Positions 21,601 to 32,274 of a stretch of DNA of 64,000 nucleotides are shown piece after piece. The number at the start of each line of letters is the position of its first letter. The stretch's first letter is position 1. Both the position numbers and the translations under genes were made by a program. The stretch comes from Leishmania infantum JPCM5 (Eukaryota; Euglenozoa; Kinetoplastea; Trypanosomatida; Trypanosomatidae). Below the pieces are notes generated by a model. The model was not told the DNA's origin and searched no databases. It saw only the letters and a program-made list of their open reading frames with translations. The DNA is taken from contig NC_009389.2 of NCBI RefSeq assembly GCF_000002875.2, forward strand, positions 100,001 through 164,000, written 5' to 3'.

Positions 21601-22862
21601 TTTCTTGGACCCTGGGAAGGGGCATGGTGATTTTCTGGTTGGCTTCTGCTTGAGGGCCTGCGAAAATCCAAGCGGGTTGTGGGCGATCTCTGGTTTTCCT
21701 TCGCCACCAGCAGGGCTGTGAAACATCAGGGGGAAACGGGGGTTACGGGCGCTGGCTGTCTGCACGCGGAAACCTTTTGCCACGAGGTGCGTGCTCTCCT
21801 CGGATTGGCTTGTTTTCCTTTCGTGTTTTCATCTTGGCTTCGTTTCGGTTTGTTTTCCGTATGTTTCCAGCGTGTCCGTGTTGTTTTCGTTTGGGGGTGA
21901 TCGCTGCGAATGCTGCTGCGGGGAGGGGCCCTCCGTGACCTTTTGGCGCTCCATCAGCGGGCTCTGCCGCTTGTGCGCGGGGGCTTCTTTCCGACGGCCC
22001 GCGTGCTTTTTCCGCCCGCAACCACTCCCCATCTGACTGGTCGGGGTGGGAAGCCGGGGCGATCGATAATCTAGAAACGGTGGAAAGGGGGGCGCTGTGG
22101 GTTGTTTGCGCAGGCGATGGGGGCGGGGCTGTTTTGGGCAGTCCAAACGGCTCGCCGACGAACCGGGAGAGGAGGGCCGCGAGGGTGGCTTTCGGCGCTG
22201 GCGTCGGCAATGCCGTGGTGACGGCGTTTTTCCGCGAGGCCCGGGCAACAACGCAGGCGTTCAGGGTTTTCTTTGCGGGGGTGGCTGCGCATCCGCGGTG
22301 CGGCTTGGTGGGGTTCAAAATGGGGTGGGTGCCTAGGTTGCCTGGCTTTTCGGTGTGGTCGGCGTGTTGGTTTTGGGTGAGGGGGTTTGGGCGGCCCTGC
22401 GCGGCGGGGGGTTGGGCCCCCTTTGTGTGCCGCCCGGGCGGCCGGGGCTGTTTTTTTCGAAAAACCCGCGGGTGGGTTTTCCCTGTGGGGTCGTCGGCTG
22501 TGGGCTTCCCGCTTCGCTGTGTGGGTGGGCTGCGTGTTTTTTCGCTTTGCGTTCGGCGGGGGGCTGGTGGTTGGGTTGGCGCAGCCCGCTGGCGGGGTGG
22601 GGGTGGCAGGCCGCACCCGCGCGCCCCTCGCGGCGCCCAAGCCGCACCCGGCAAGCGGAGTTCAGGGAAACGCGGGGGCCGAGGAGGTCGCTTTCGGCCG
22701 CGTTGTGCCACAGGCACGCAGAGGAAAAGCGCAGACGGGGCGTCCGCAAACGGCAACCGTCAAAGTCCAGCTGGCGCCCCCCTCGCGCACGGACGGTGAA
22801 CACCCACACCCGCACGCGAAGACAGGGCCATCGAGCACGCGAGGGGGATATCATTTGTCAAA
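18636..22862. other. A-poor, G/T-rich segment between the inverted repeats
   Basis: About 4.2 kb. After a mixed stretch to about 19.07 kb, the + strand becomes G/T-rich and very A-poor (no A at all in 22381-22440). Long - strand open frames, such as 19197-20405 and 21743-22756, follow from this bias and show no recognisable domain, signal peptide or Leishmania-like codon use. No gene, tRNA or known transposon part is recognised. Confidence 0.65.
19881..19902. repeat. C9-TT-G11 hairpin
   Basis: Nine C, two T and eleven G form a near-perfect homopolymer hairpin, with AA before and TT after extending the stem. It could fold as a hairpin or form a G-quadruplex on either strand, and is a likely sequencing or assembly weak point. 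Confidence 0.8.
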
Positions 22863-23140
22863 CGCGTGTGGTGGCGGTGTGCCGACCCGGTCGGCTGGTC
22901 GCGCGGCCCCCCTGCCCCTCACACTCTGCCCTCCCACCCCCCGCCTCGGGGCCACCCACCGGTGGGCAGCGGGGGCCCGAGGGAGACACACACGACCCAC
23001 GCGGGCGCCCTGCCCAGCACATGGGTGGCACAGGCGCGCGCACTGCCGCAGCAAGCGTTTGCGCAGCGCCATCCAGGACTTGACCCTGTCGTGGTGAGGG
23101 GTGGTGCGGCAATGGGGGAATGGTGGCAGGGATGGGGGGG
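22863..23140 (-). repeat. Right copy of the 278-bp inverted repeat
   Basis: Inverted partner of 18358-18635, with a G-run at its right edge (ending at 23140) that mirrors the C-run of the left copy. Sequence to its right returns to the usual G/A-rich look of the - strand cluster. Confidence 0.9.
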
Positions 23141-25163
23141 CTCCGCCTGGCTTCCCCCAACGCACTCAGGGAGTGGGCGGGGGCGCACCGGAACTTGGAA
23201 TAGCACGCGCGCACGCACGCTCTGAGGGGTGTTCCCCCCTCGACGTCAACGGGGCGAGGCGTGTGTGTGTGTTGCTGCGCCTCTGTCGGGGGTGGATGCG
23301 GTAGAGCGAGGGGGAGGGGACGAGGAGGAGACGAAAACCGCGAAAGAGGGAGGGCGAAGGGAGGCGCGGGTGAGAAGGGGGGGCGAAAGAAAACCACGCA
23401 AAACGAAACGGTGATTTGTACACGTGTGCGGGGCACTGGTGCGGGTGTACGCGGACAGCCGATGCATTGCATGCAGAGCTGCGTGCAGGCGCGTCCGTGT
23501 GTGAGAGCCTATGCGGAGCCCCCCCCCCTTCCCCCCACACCTCCCCATAAACACACAAAGGAAGATAGCAACAAAAGGGGGAAAGCCACGTCTGCGGAGG
23601 AGCGTCTCTCTGTGTGTGCGGGGGTTGTGGGTGTGTGTGTTGGGGGGAGGGGGGCGGACGTTAAGAAGGTGGACGGCCACGAAACACACAGACGTCGCTG
23701 GCAGCCGCACCACCGCAGCGGCATTCAAAGAAAGTGAGCGAGCTGTGAACCACAATCCAGGCGACAGCAGCGATGTACAAACATGGACGTGTTTGTGCAT
23801 GTGTGGCGTGTGCGCTCTTCGTTCCCTCTCCTCCTCACCGACAGCCACAGAAGGGAATGGCACGCAAAGGTGCATACACCAACCCAAGCCCTGGTAAGGG
23901 AGGGGAGAGGGGCAACGGGAACAGAACGCACGCGGGCCACTCATGCGCGCACCGTCGCACAGCCACCCGACGCGAACACACAGCGACGGCGGGAAAACGA
24001 TGAGGAGGGGGAGAACCCCCCTCCCCCCGAAAAAAAGGAAGCCGGAAAACCATCTTGACGGAGCTGATGTAGCCGAACACACATCTACACACTCCTACAC
24101 AAAAGCTACCGGCAAGTAAGGCAAGACACGTGAGGCTCCGACATCCCCCGCCCACACGCGGAGGAGTGGTAAGGGGAGGGGGAGGAGGAGGAGAGGTCCA
24201 CCGGAGATGATGATACGAAAACACAGCAGCGTACACGCAACAAGAGCGCGCGCGCGCGTCCTCCCGAATCAAGACGCGCACCTTCATACATTCGTCACGG
24301 TAGTTCTTTACACAGTAGAACCGAAGAGAGGCAAGAGCGAGAGAGCTAGAAAGAGAACCATGTACACATGCAATCACAGACAGGCAGACACAGACACATA
24401 CATGTGTGGTCGCACAGACACACCACCGATGACGAGTATATTGTGTCTGCGTGTGTGTGTTTGTGTGCGGAGGAGGGCAACCAAGTCACGTAAACCATCG
24501 CAAAACGCTCGGAAACACACACACACACACACACACAAACACATGCACACGTGTGAACAGAGAAAACGAAGACACTAACTGACGATGCGAGAAAGGAGAT
24601 GTATAAAACACACGCAGGCGCAGGAGGAGGGGGAGGGGGGAAGGTAGACAGGTGGGCGAGTATCAATGAGTTGGGGTGGGGCCGACATGGTCGTGATGGT
24701 GGCGGAAAGGGGGGGCATGGGTGGCTTACGTAACCACATATACACACAAAAACAAGAATACACGCCTCTGCATCGCATGCGCGGAAAGCTCAAAGCCAAG
24801 ACGGACGTAATGAGGTGGTGTGTATGGGTGGATGGATGGGTAAAAGGGAATGACAGGGAAGGAAGGCGGTACATATGTGCGTGTCTGTATGTGCAAGAGT
24901 TAATGATCTGCTGTATATATGTATTTTGTGTGACAGTTTCCGTTTTACGAACCGCTGCCAGGGGTGAGGGAGGAGGGGGGGAGGGGGGCGGCTCCACTGG
25001 AAGGTAACACAACACGAAGAGGCCGGCGGGCCCTTCCCACTCACCACTTTTCCATCTTTCACAGCGCCTTAGCCATCTTGGGCACGCTCTCTCCTTTATC
25101 CTCTTTCCTTTTGAGATATCTGGTGCTCTAGTCGCCACCGGTGGAGCCCGTCACGCCACGGCT
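23141..25163. other. Right flank of the strand-switch region (3' side of the - strand cluster)
   Basis: No gene is visible. The + strand is G/A-rich with many (CA)n and (GA)n runs, such as (CA)n near 24513-24542, so the - strand is pyrimidine-rich. This is the expected mirror image of the left cluster's intergenic DNA. It should hold the 3' UTR and polyadenylation site of the gene ending at 25164. Confidence 0.5.
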
Positions 25164-25937
25164 TCAAGAAGACGAGCCGTCGGACTGACTCTCCGACCCA
25201 GAGGAGGACGAGCGGCGCGAGGTGAAAAGCGAGCTACCGTCAGACTTGTTGCTGTCCGTGTGGCTGGTGCCATAGCTTCTGAAGGAGCCGTTGTGAGTCG
25301 TGAGCTCGCTGTCCTCGTCGCCTGCGTCGTCGAACTGCTTCCTCTTGCAACAGAGGCAGCAAACAGCGACCGTCACGACGACGGCGACCACTACCACAAC
25401 GATGAGAATGCTCCACCAGGGGAACCTCTTGCCGGGTGGACTGTAGTCTGTTTGGTTCTCGTATTTGCAGACTACTGGGTAGTTGTCGTAACCGGTGGCG
25501 CTGATGAGTCCCTTATCCGTGGTGCTGTAGACCACGTGCCTGTAGGTGGTGTGCGCCCCCGTTGGGTTTCCGGTTGCCCACTGGCTGCTGTTCATGAGCG
25601 TCTCGATGACTTCGCCGCCCTCGTAGACGAACCAGGTCCACCTCCTGTCGGCGTTCAGGTACGCGCTCACGTACGCGTGGGCCACCTTCTTTTCACTCAT
25701 GAGATTGGCAACAAGGGCCGTCATGGTTGCTGTGTACATAGCCACCGGGGTACTGCCAGCCTGCGTCGCTGCGCAGACCTGCTGAAGCTGACCGAAAGTG
25801 GTGAAGGGAATCGAGTCACTAGGCGCAAGCAGCATATCAGCAGACGCGATGCTGGCAGCGAGGCACATGGCAAGTGCCAAGAGCACCGCCATCATGGACG
25901 GAAGCGAGGCGGAGCACCAGAGGAGCTGCAAGTGCAT
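25164..25937 (-). CDS. Small type I membrane protein with lectin-like ectodomain
   Basis: 257 residues from the ATG at 25937 (the frame opens slightly earlier at a TTG). A signal peptide covers about 1-33, ending ASIASA. The ectodomain of about 140 residues carries paired Cys, an aromatic core (RRWTWFVYEG, SSQWATG) and an NQT glycosylation sequon before the membrane. The pattern recalls a reduced C-type-lectin-like fold, but without a WND or EPN sugar-binding motif, so the fold is tentative. One membrane span lies at about 175-197 (WWSILIVVVVVAVVV), then CCLCCKRKQFDD, possibly palmitoylated, and a Ser-rich 60-residue cytoplasmic tail ending SDGSSS. It is an intact relative of the pseudogene at 27905-28752, and the last gene of its transcription unit. 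Confidence 0.8.
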   Translation of the reverse strand: MHLQLLWCSASLPSMMAVLLALAMCLAASIASADMLLAPSDSIPFTTFGQLQQVCAATQAGSTPVAMYTATMTALVANLMSEKKVAHAYVSAYLNADRRWTWFVYEGGEVIETLMNSSQWATGNPTGAHTTYRHVVYSTTDKGLISATGYDNYPVVCKYENQTDYSPPGKRFPWWSILIVVVVVAVVVTVAVCCLCCKRKQFDDAGDEDSELTTHNGSFRSYGTSHTDSNKSDGSSLFTSRRSSSSGSESQSDGSSS

Positions 25938-27904
25938 TTTGAGCGAGGGGAGCAACGGTTACCGTCTGTCTCTTTCACGGAGTGTGGGGGCAGCGTCCAG
26001 GGGTTCCTGCGATGCGAGAGTGACACAAGAGGATGCGGGAAGAGAGAGGAGGGGCAACACATGGGGAATGAGTCCGTCGCTGCTGGGAAAGAGCTGCCGC
26101 GGGGCAACGACAGGCGCAGAGGAGGAGGACGCGAGGAGAGAGGGGGAGGAGGCGCATGTAAGCAGTGCGCCGCCGTTATTATTATTATATGATGTTTTGG
26201 CGTGTATGTGTGTTGATGCCAACACCGTAATAAAGAGGTAACCGGCGGATGACGGCGACGACGCATCCACAGCAGCAGCAGCAGCCGAGGAGAGAGTGAA
26301 GGTGGTGAAATCGATAACATGGATAGCGGATCTGTCACACACACACACACACACACACACACATGCACGTGCGCCGCAAGCAGGTGGTGGTGGTGGCGAG
26401 GAGGAGGAAGCAGCTGAGGGAAAGAAGCCGCTTCTACGAGTCCACACTGACCCTTCACCCAAAGCCCCGCTCCCCCACCCCCACCTTTTCCCCTTGCCGC
26501 TTTTCCCTCCATGCAGAGCGCTGTTATGCGCTCCTCGCGTTCCGCTGACGCTTAACTGTTGTTTCGTGTTGTGCTGGCTGATGCGACGCTCAGCCCCTTC
26601 ACTGAGCGACGGGCACACGAAAAGGAAGCGCAAGAGAAACCAAGTAAAAAAAAACGTAAACACCAATACTGACACCCGCAGAGGCTCACCACTGTAAGGA
26701 GGCGGACCATACCACCGGGAGGGAGGCAGAGAGAGAGACGGGAACCCGAAAAGAGGGTGGAGGGGCAAAGAAGCGTGAACTCCTAGGCGACGATCTACTC
26801 AGCGGATAACCCACCCACAACACGAGCAGCATGCGCACCCCCTCCCCAGACCACACACACACACACACGCACATGCGCACACGCACCAACACGAACACAG
26901 GCGATCGTGAGAGGGCCCTGCGCGCATTCACGCATGGAAAAAAAGAAATGCACCAGCAACAAGATGGCGGCGGCAGGGCCGTTGGCTGACACGCAATCAT
27001 GCATGTGCGCCATGTGCGCGTGCGAGAGAGGGGCGCAGTTGGGCGGGTGGTGGTGGTGGCTCAAGAGAAGGAGCGGGGGAAGGGAAAGAGGGGAAAAGAA
27101 TGCAGCTCCCCCCCCGCCGTCGTCGTGGGATGAACCATTCGCCTCCTTCCCGCTCCCCCCAACTCGAACATGATGCACATGAGAGGGGTGAGGGGTAGGT
27201 GGAGGAGTCGGGTAACGGACGGGGCTGCATAGGGCATGAAGGGGGAGAGAGACACACACACACACGCGCACGCACTGCACATGTACACGCGTGTCTTCCA
27301 AAGAGAGATGGGAGATGATGAGGGATGATGGAGGGAGGGAGGAAGGGGAGAGGAGGAGGAGGTGCGACGGACAGAGGAACCACGCCACCTTCCCTTCCCT
27401 CTCCCCGCCTCTCACAGTGCCCCCCCTCCCTCCCTCTCCACACACCGCATGAGAAGAAAACGGCACCGATGCAGCACACAAAGGCATACATGAACATGTA
27501 GAGGATTGCTGAAGGCGCTCTTCTCCCTCTTCTTTCCTCTCTCTCGCTGCGGTAAACACTGAAAAGTACACACACGCACAAAAGAAGACAAAACAGGACA
27601 ACGCCCCGAGCGGTAACATATGCACATTAATCCAGAGGACAAGTCGGGAGGGTGGTCGTGGTGGTGAGTTGTCGAGGGTTTCCTCACGGGGCGCGAGCAG
27701 AGGCAAGTCGACTGTGATGGTGATGGTGGCTATGGTGTGTATGTGTGTGTCTGTGCCTGTAGGAAAGGTCGTTGTATGCCTTCACATGCATCTCGGTTCT
27801 CGTTTTGTGGTGGCGGGGGCCCACTGGGATCATCGAGAAGCCAGGGACTGAAACGAGTGCTGCCGGGCGCGAACTAGCTGCCCCAGCAACCAGTTCTTCG
27901 ACTG
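25938..27904. other. Intergenic region between the lectin-like gene and its pseudogene
   Basis: No gene seen. The + strand has a (CA)n run at about 26336-26362, further (CA)n near 26851-26870 and 27253-27266, and many (GA)n/(GGA)n runs, which are pyrimidine tracts on the sense strand and could serve trans-splicing of the gene downstream. Confidence 0.5.
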
Positions 27905-28752
27905 CTAGAGGTCACCGAGAAAACTTCTGTCGGCTTCGCTCGACCCGTTACAGCTCGTGCCGCTGCTGCTGCCGTCACTGTCGCTCGTGCCACGGGAGGA
28001 AAAAAAAGAACTGGCTGAGGAGGAGGGGTACACTGGCTGTTCTCATGGCCATCATACTGCTTCTTCTTCCGCAGGCAGCCCCGCACACGACGACAATCAC
28101 CGCCACCACGACCACCGCGAGCACCATGATGCGCATGTAGCCCCACCAAGAGGGAGGCCATTCATTGTCACCGCCACGACATCGTCGCGCGATTCGCAGG
28201 CGGCGGCCACGCTTGTCCACCCCTTCCGCGGTTCGTCAAGGCCCAACGTAGTCGGCGGTCGCCAACCGAGCCATCTGCACTGAGCTGCGGGTAGCCCGTA
28301 GCCCAGCCCACGACGCTGGCTTGCAACAGGTTTGCCACTAGGACCGGTGGCGAACGCGTAATCGCCGAATTGCCTGTCCCACCACCTCCACGTGCCCGAG
28401 GAGAGGCCGTAGTGGCTGCCCAAGTAGAGCACACCGCCCTTGGCCACGGTCTGTAGCATCGCTGTCACGCCGCCGCGCACCGTCATGAGCATGCGGTCCG
28501 CCGTGCCGGAGGTCTTCTGGTTGCACGCATCGCGTACAGGCCCTGCAACGGAGTTCCAGGATTTGCTACCGCGTAGGCGGCAGACAGCTGAGCGGCGGTT
28601 GGGGTGGCTACAGAGACCAACGCAAACGTTGACGTGGTGGTGGTGCACAGGAGTAGCAGGATGGCGAGAAAAAGGGGTGTGCTGGTGACGGCGGGGCGCC
28701 GCGGTGGCGCGCAAGTGCGGACAGCACGCGGCAAGGACGGAGGGACGCGCAT
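27905..28752 (-). pseudogene. Frameshifted copy of the lectin-like type I membrane protein
   Basis: On the - strand the pieces of a gene like the one at 25164-25937 are present in order but in different frames. The ATG at 28752 begins a 1-90 stretch with a hydrophobic signal peptide (FLAILLLLCTTTTSTFA). Near 28510-28560 the frame must shift to continue into the ectodomain (VLYLGSHYGLSSGTWRWW). Near 28150-28190 it shifts again for the membrane span (VLAVVVVAVIVVVC). The juxtamembrane KKKQYDGHE, matching KRKQFDDAG of the intact gene, is in a third frame, and a Ser-rich tail ending at the stop at 27905 needs one more shift. At least three frameshifts make it a pseudogene. Clustered sequencing error is the alternative. 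Confidence 0.75.
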
Positions 28753-29764
28753 CTTAAAGCGCTGTGCCACTCTAGCAGTATGCGCGCCCTTTTCGTCAAC
28801 GCCTGACACGCTCGCTAAGACGAGGATGATGACGGGAAGTCGACAGAAAGAAAGCAGATCCGGAAAGGGAAGAGCCTGACGGTGCGCGCGCAGGCAGACA
28901 CTCTCAGGGGTGTTGAGAAGACCACGTCGAAAGCAGAAACACATGGACAGTAAAAGTGTAGGGAGGGTGGAGTGAGGGGACGGCGGGAGCGCGGATGAGA
29001 GGCGACACACTCACCGCAACGTGTACTGTACACATGTGGATTGGCAACCCCCCTCCCCCCTCCCCTCCCCATCTGCACAGACGCACAGTCGAGGGAAAGG
29101 GGCGGGGGAGCGCTAAAGAGTGCGAGTGTGCATAGGCGAAGAACAACCTTTTGGACCGACCCTTGTATGTATGCGTGTGTATACATGTATGCCGTCCGTC
29201 CGTCCGTCCGTCCTTCTCTGCGACTCACTTACTCCTTTTTCGTACCCATGTCTCGCTGCTTCTCCACGAGCGGCACGCCGCCAGAGAGAGAGAAAGAAAA
29301 ACAGGGAGGGATAGACGACAGGGACTGCAACGTAGACCGCTCAAGCGGTGCTGCGTACGCGTAGGTGTATGCCGCTCTATCCGTATAAGCGACCATGGCC
29401 CTCGTTCTCGAGACTGGGGTCGTCGTGTTTCGCCTTCTTCAGACACTGCCTGCTGCTTCCCCCATTCGTTGGCTTGTTGCGCGGCGCCACCGAAGGACGA
29501 CCGAGGTAATGGCGAGCAGGAGAGAGCGGGATCGAGGGAGAGCAGCACATCGTGTGTGTGTTTACTCGTGGATGAAAGACACATGCACATGCCTACGTTC
29601 GACGAGGCACGCGCGTCACTACCGCGCCGCTTCCTCTGCGGCCCCCTTGTGCACTTCTTCGGTGGCTCTCTTCCGTAGACGCCTCCCTTCCCCTCCTCCC
29701 ACCTCACCGCCTTGGGCCGCCGCGCCCATTTGCCCTCTCTTTCCCTGCTCCGCCACCACCATTT
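28753..29764. other. Intergenic region (3' side of APC10)
   Basis: No gene seen. A (CCGT)n microsatellite lies at about 29192-29213 with TA/TG-rich sequence just before it. The remainder is G/A-rich on the + strand as in the rest of this cluster. Confidence 0.5.
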
Positions 29765-30787
29765 CTATCGCAGCTGCAGCTCATCTGCCGTGCCTTCCAG
29801 CGGTTCACCGCCCCGCAGCGGCCGTGCGCAAGTCACCGTGTCCGTCGCGTCTGCATTGCTCACCCGCTCCAACTCCTCGTAGCGCGGCCCCATGAGTCGA
29901 ATCCCTCGCAGATGGCAGTCACGTCCGTTGAACTGGTTTTCGCAGATGCAGATGTCAATTAGTGTGCACCACAGCCAGCGGTCGGCGGCGTTGCTGGTGT
30001 TGTGTGGGTTCATCGGCATCGCGGCGGATGTTTGCGCTCCCGCGCTTGAGGGGGTCGCGTGGTTGCCATGTCCCAGCACTGCGGCTACCTCGCTATACGG
30101 TATGGGCGGCGAGTACGACGAGGCGGCGCCCCCTGCCGGTGCGCCGCCGTCCCGTTGGCGCGGACGCACTTCTTGCTGTGTGTGCTGTACTTTCACACCC
30201 GCTGCCACGCCACCGCCGCCATCGTTGGCACCGCCTCCTTCTAGATCGTCGCCGTCGTCTCCTGCCATCTCGCGCAGCGTTATCAGCACCCAACCGCACT
30301 CCTGACCGGCCCCGATGTCCGCCTTGGCGACCTCCGTCATGTCTCCACTGTGCGTGCCCGCCTTTACCCGAATCACCCGCGGAGAGTAGCTCTGATCGAC
30401 GGCGCTGTTCACGTACACCGCCATGGCCTCGACCGGGGTAAGCTGGCCGAGCTGGATGCGAATGACGTGTGGCAGCACCCCGTCCGACTGCCAGAAGTTG
30501 TTGAGGTCGTGGTGGCGCATCAAGTGGCGAACACCGTTGCCGTGCTTTGCGCTGCTCACCGTCCAGACGGTGTTGCCGGAGCAGCCCACGTCCATCTGAT
30601 TGTGCACCCGAACCCACTGCGCAAGCTGCGGTGTGCTTAGAATTCGAAAAGACGGCTTGGCAGAGGCGTCCGACGATGAAGACGCTGGCAAGGCAGAGGC
30701 GGCGGAGGCCACCTGCTCACTCTCCTGTGACTGCGCGAGCTCCTCCACGCTGCTCTCGCGGCCGTACTCGTCGTCGTTGTACTCCAT
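29765..30787 (-). CDS. APC10: Anaphase-promoting complex subunit 10 (APC10/DOC1)
   Basis: 340 residues from the ATG at 30787. The DOC (galactose-binding-like) domain is clear: HLMRHHDLNNFWQSDG, then VIRIQLGQLTPVEAMAVYV, SYSPRVIRVKAG, and after an insert ENQFNGRDCHLRGIRLMGP. The WQSDG and NGRD-H motifs are family hallmarks. APC10 helps the anaphase-promoting complex recognise D-box substrates for ubiquitination in mitosis. The protein is about twice the size of yeast or human APC10 domains: it has an acidic Ser-rich N-terminus (1-45) and a Gly/Ala/Gln-rich insert at about 178-265 that splits the domain. It ends QLR rather than the classical IR tail. Confidence 0.9.
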   Translation of the reverse strand: MEYNDDEYGRESSVEELAQSQESEQVASAASALPASSSSDASAKPSFRILSTPQLAQWVRVHNQMDVGCSGNTVWTVSSAKHGNGVRHLMRHHDLNNFWQSDGVLPHVIRIQLGQLTPVEAMAVYVNSAVDQSYSPRVIRVKAGTHSGDMTEVAKADIGAGQECGWVLITLREMAGDDGDDLEGGGANDGGGGVAAGVKVQHTQQEVRPRQRDGGAPAGGAASSYSPPIPYSEVAAVLGHGNHATPSSAGAQTSAAMPMNPHNTSNAADRWLWCTLIDICICENQFNGRDCHLRGIRLMGPRYEELERVSNADATDTVTCARPLRGGEPLEGTADELQLR

Positions 30788-32274
30788 CCTCGAGATGGCA
30801 TGTGCTCGTTGTCTATTCTCCTTCCTGCGTCTCGTGCATCAAAAATCCAGCGATTCACTCCGTCCCTTCGCTCCGCGCATCGACCGCGTTGCCGCCGTGT
30901 CCAGCGAAGACGACCGAGTGGATGATGCCTTCTTTTCCCTTGGTTGTTGTTGGCGCGGGTAGCGGGAGAGACGGCGCTCTTGAGCGCGCACGTGTGTCCC
31001 TCTCCGCTTCTTCACGCGCCCTCGCACCCCCCCCCGTAGTCGAAGAGAGGTGCAAACACCGCAGGAGTGCCATGACAGTGGACCGGCGGCGGCGGCGTCG
31101 GGAAGGGTGGGAGGGGGGAGGGGGCAGAAAAGGGACATGTGAAGAGAGACAAAGACCGCGTACGTGTGTCTGCCAGTGCGAGGGGGGGGGGCGGGGGGCT
31201 TCCCTCCTGCCATTGCACACGCAAACCCCCCGCACACGGTTTCGCATGGACGACAAGAGAAGAGGAAGACGTCGGGAGGTGAGAGTACCGGTCACCGCCT
31301 TGCTTCCTCTCCTGCTCTCCTTGAAGCGGCTTCTCCCGTTGGCTCCCCTTTCATCTCTCGCATCACGTCAGCTCGTTGTTGGATGGCTGCTTGTTGTGCC
31401 CTCCCCCTCCCCTTCCCTCCCCTTCTCCTTTCCTCTCTTCGCCGTCTGTCTTCCTTCCACGCATCCGGCGGCCACTTCACCCGAGGGGGTGGGAGGGGAG
31501 AAGGGGGAGCGAGACGCGCGGCAGAGACACATGATGGATGGCGATTTTTTGGCACACACACACGGCGCACACAGTGGACATGCCCGGCATAGGAAAGGTT
31601 ACCCAAGAGCACCAACGGGAACTCGAACACCAATCGACGCGTGGGGCGCACAGGAGCGCGACATGGGGCGCTTGGCGAGGGCAGAGAGACATGAAAGCAC
31701 AGCAACGGCGAAGAGTACACAGAAACAAGCGCCGTGAGGGGAAGGCGTGGGAGAGCTGTGAAGGGGAAGGGTAACAGAGCTCAGCCACAGGAAAGAACCA
31801 CAGCAAAAAGAGGGAAGAAGAGAATCATGGCGGCATAACGTAAGGTGCATAGGCGAATGACACGCGAATGCAGCGTACAGGGAAGGGAGGGGGGGGTGAG
31901 GGCGTGTGTGTGCGCGTGAGCGATGATGGCGGGTGATGGGAATGAGGCGAGCGGGCGAGCGAGAGCAGGCGAAGCAGTGAAGAAAGAGGGAACGCAACAA
32001 CACCCCCCCCTCCACACACACACACTCGGAGACAGACACGTACAAGCAAAGAGACTCAAACGTATACGAAAGAAGTCCAGTCGCCCACCCACCCACCCAC
32101 CCACACACACACACACACAGATGCATGCGTGCAGCAGATGCACTTGAGCAAAATGAAACACAACATCAAAGAAAATCGCAAGTACAGATAATACACCCAT
32201 GCACAGAAGCAGCACACACGGCACAACACTCGGCGCACTGAGTTGAGGTGGAGGAGAAGGGGGCAGGGAGTCCG
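30788..32274. other. Intergenic region with simple repeats
   Basis: No gene seen. It has a C/T-rich block on the + strand at about 31395-31445, opposite in sense to the usual pyrimidine tracts of this cluster, and (CA)n with (CCCA)n at about 32082-32120. Confidence 0.5.

Noticed and set aside
15886..22756. Long open frames at 15886-16974 (+), 17786-18850 (+), 19197-20405 (-) and 21743-22756 (-)
   Set aside because: They follow from lack of T (or A on the other strand), which removes stop codons. Translations are biased (Pro, Thr, Lys, Arg, Gln), have no domain and include the tandem repeat and inverted repeat.
16223..22862. Head-to-head telomere fusion explaining the G/T-rich strands
   Set aside because: In a telomere fusion the G-rich strands would run 5' to 3' toward the centre; here they run outward. 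No TTAGGG arrays are seen.
16223..22862. Insertion of kinetoplast minicircle or maxicircle DNA
   Set aside because: The tract is GC-rich, while kinetoplast DNA is AT-rich, and the conserved minicircle block GGGGTTGGTGTA was not found.
18358..23140. A DNA transposon with 278-bp terminal inverted repeats
   Set aside because: No transposase-like or recombinase-like coding region and no clear target-site duplication are visible. Kept only as an inverted repeat pair.
15880..25163. tRNA or 5S rRNA genes, which often sit at strand switches
   Set aside because: No B-box-like GGTTCGANNCC with a matching acceptor stem was found by reading both strands. A tRNA scan would settle it.
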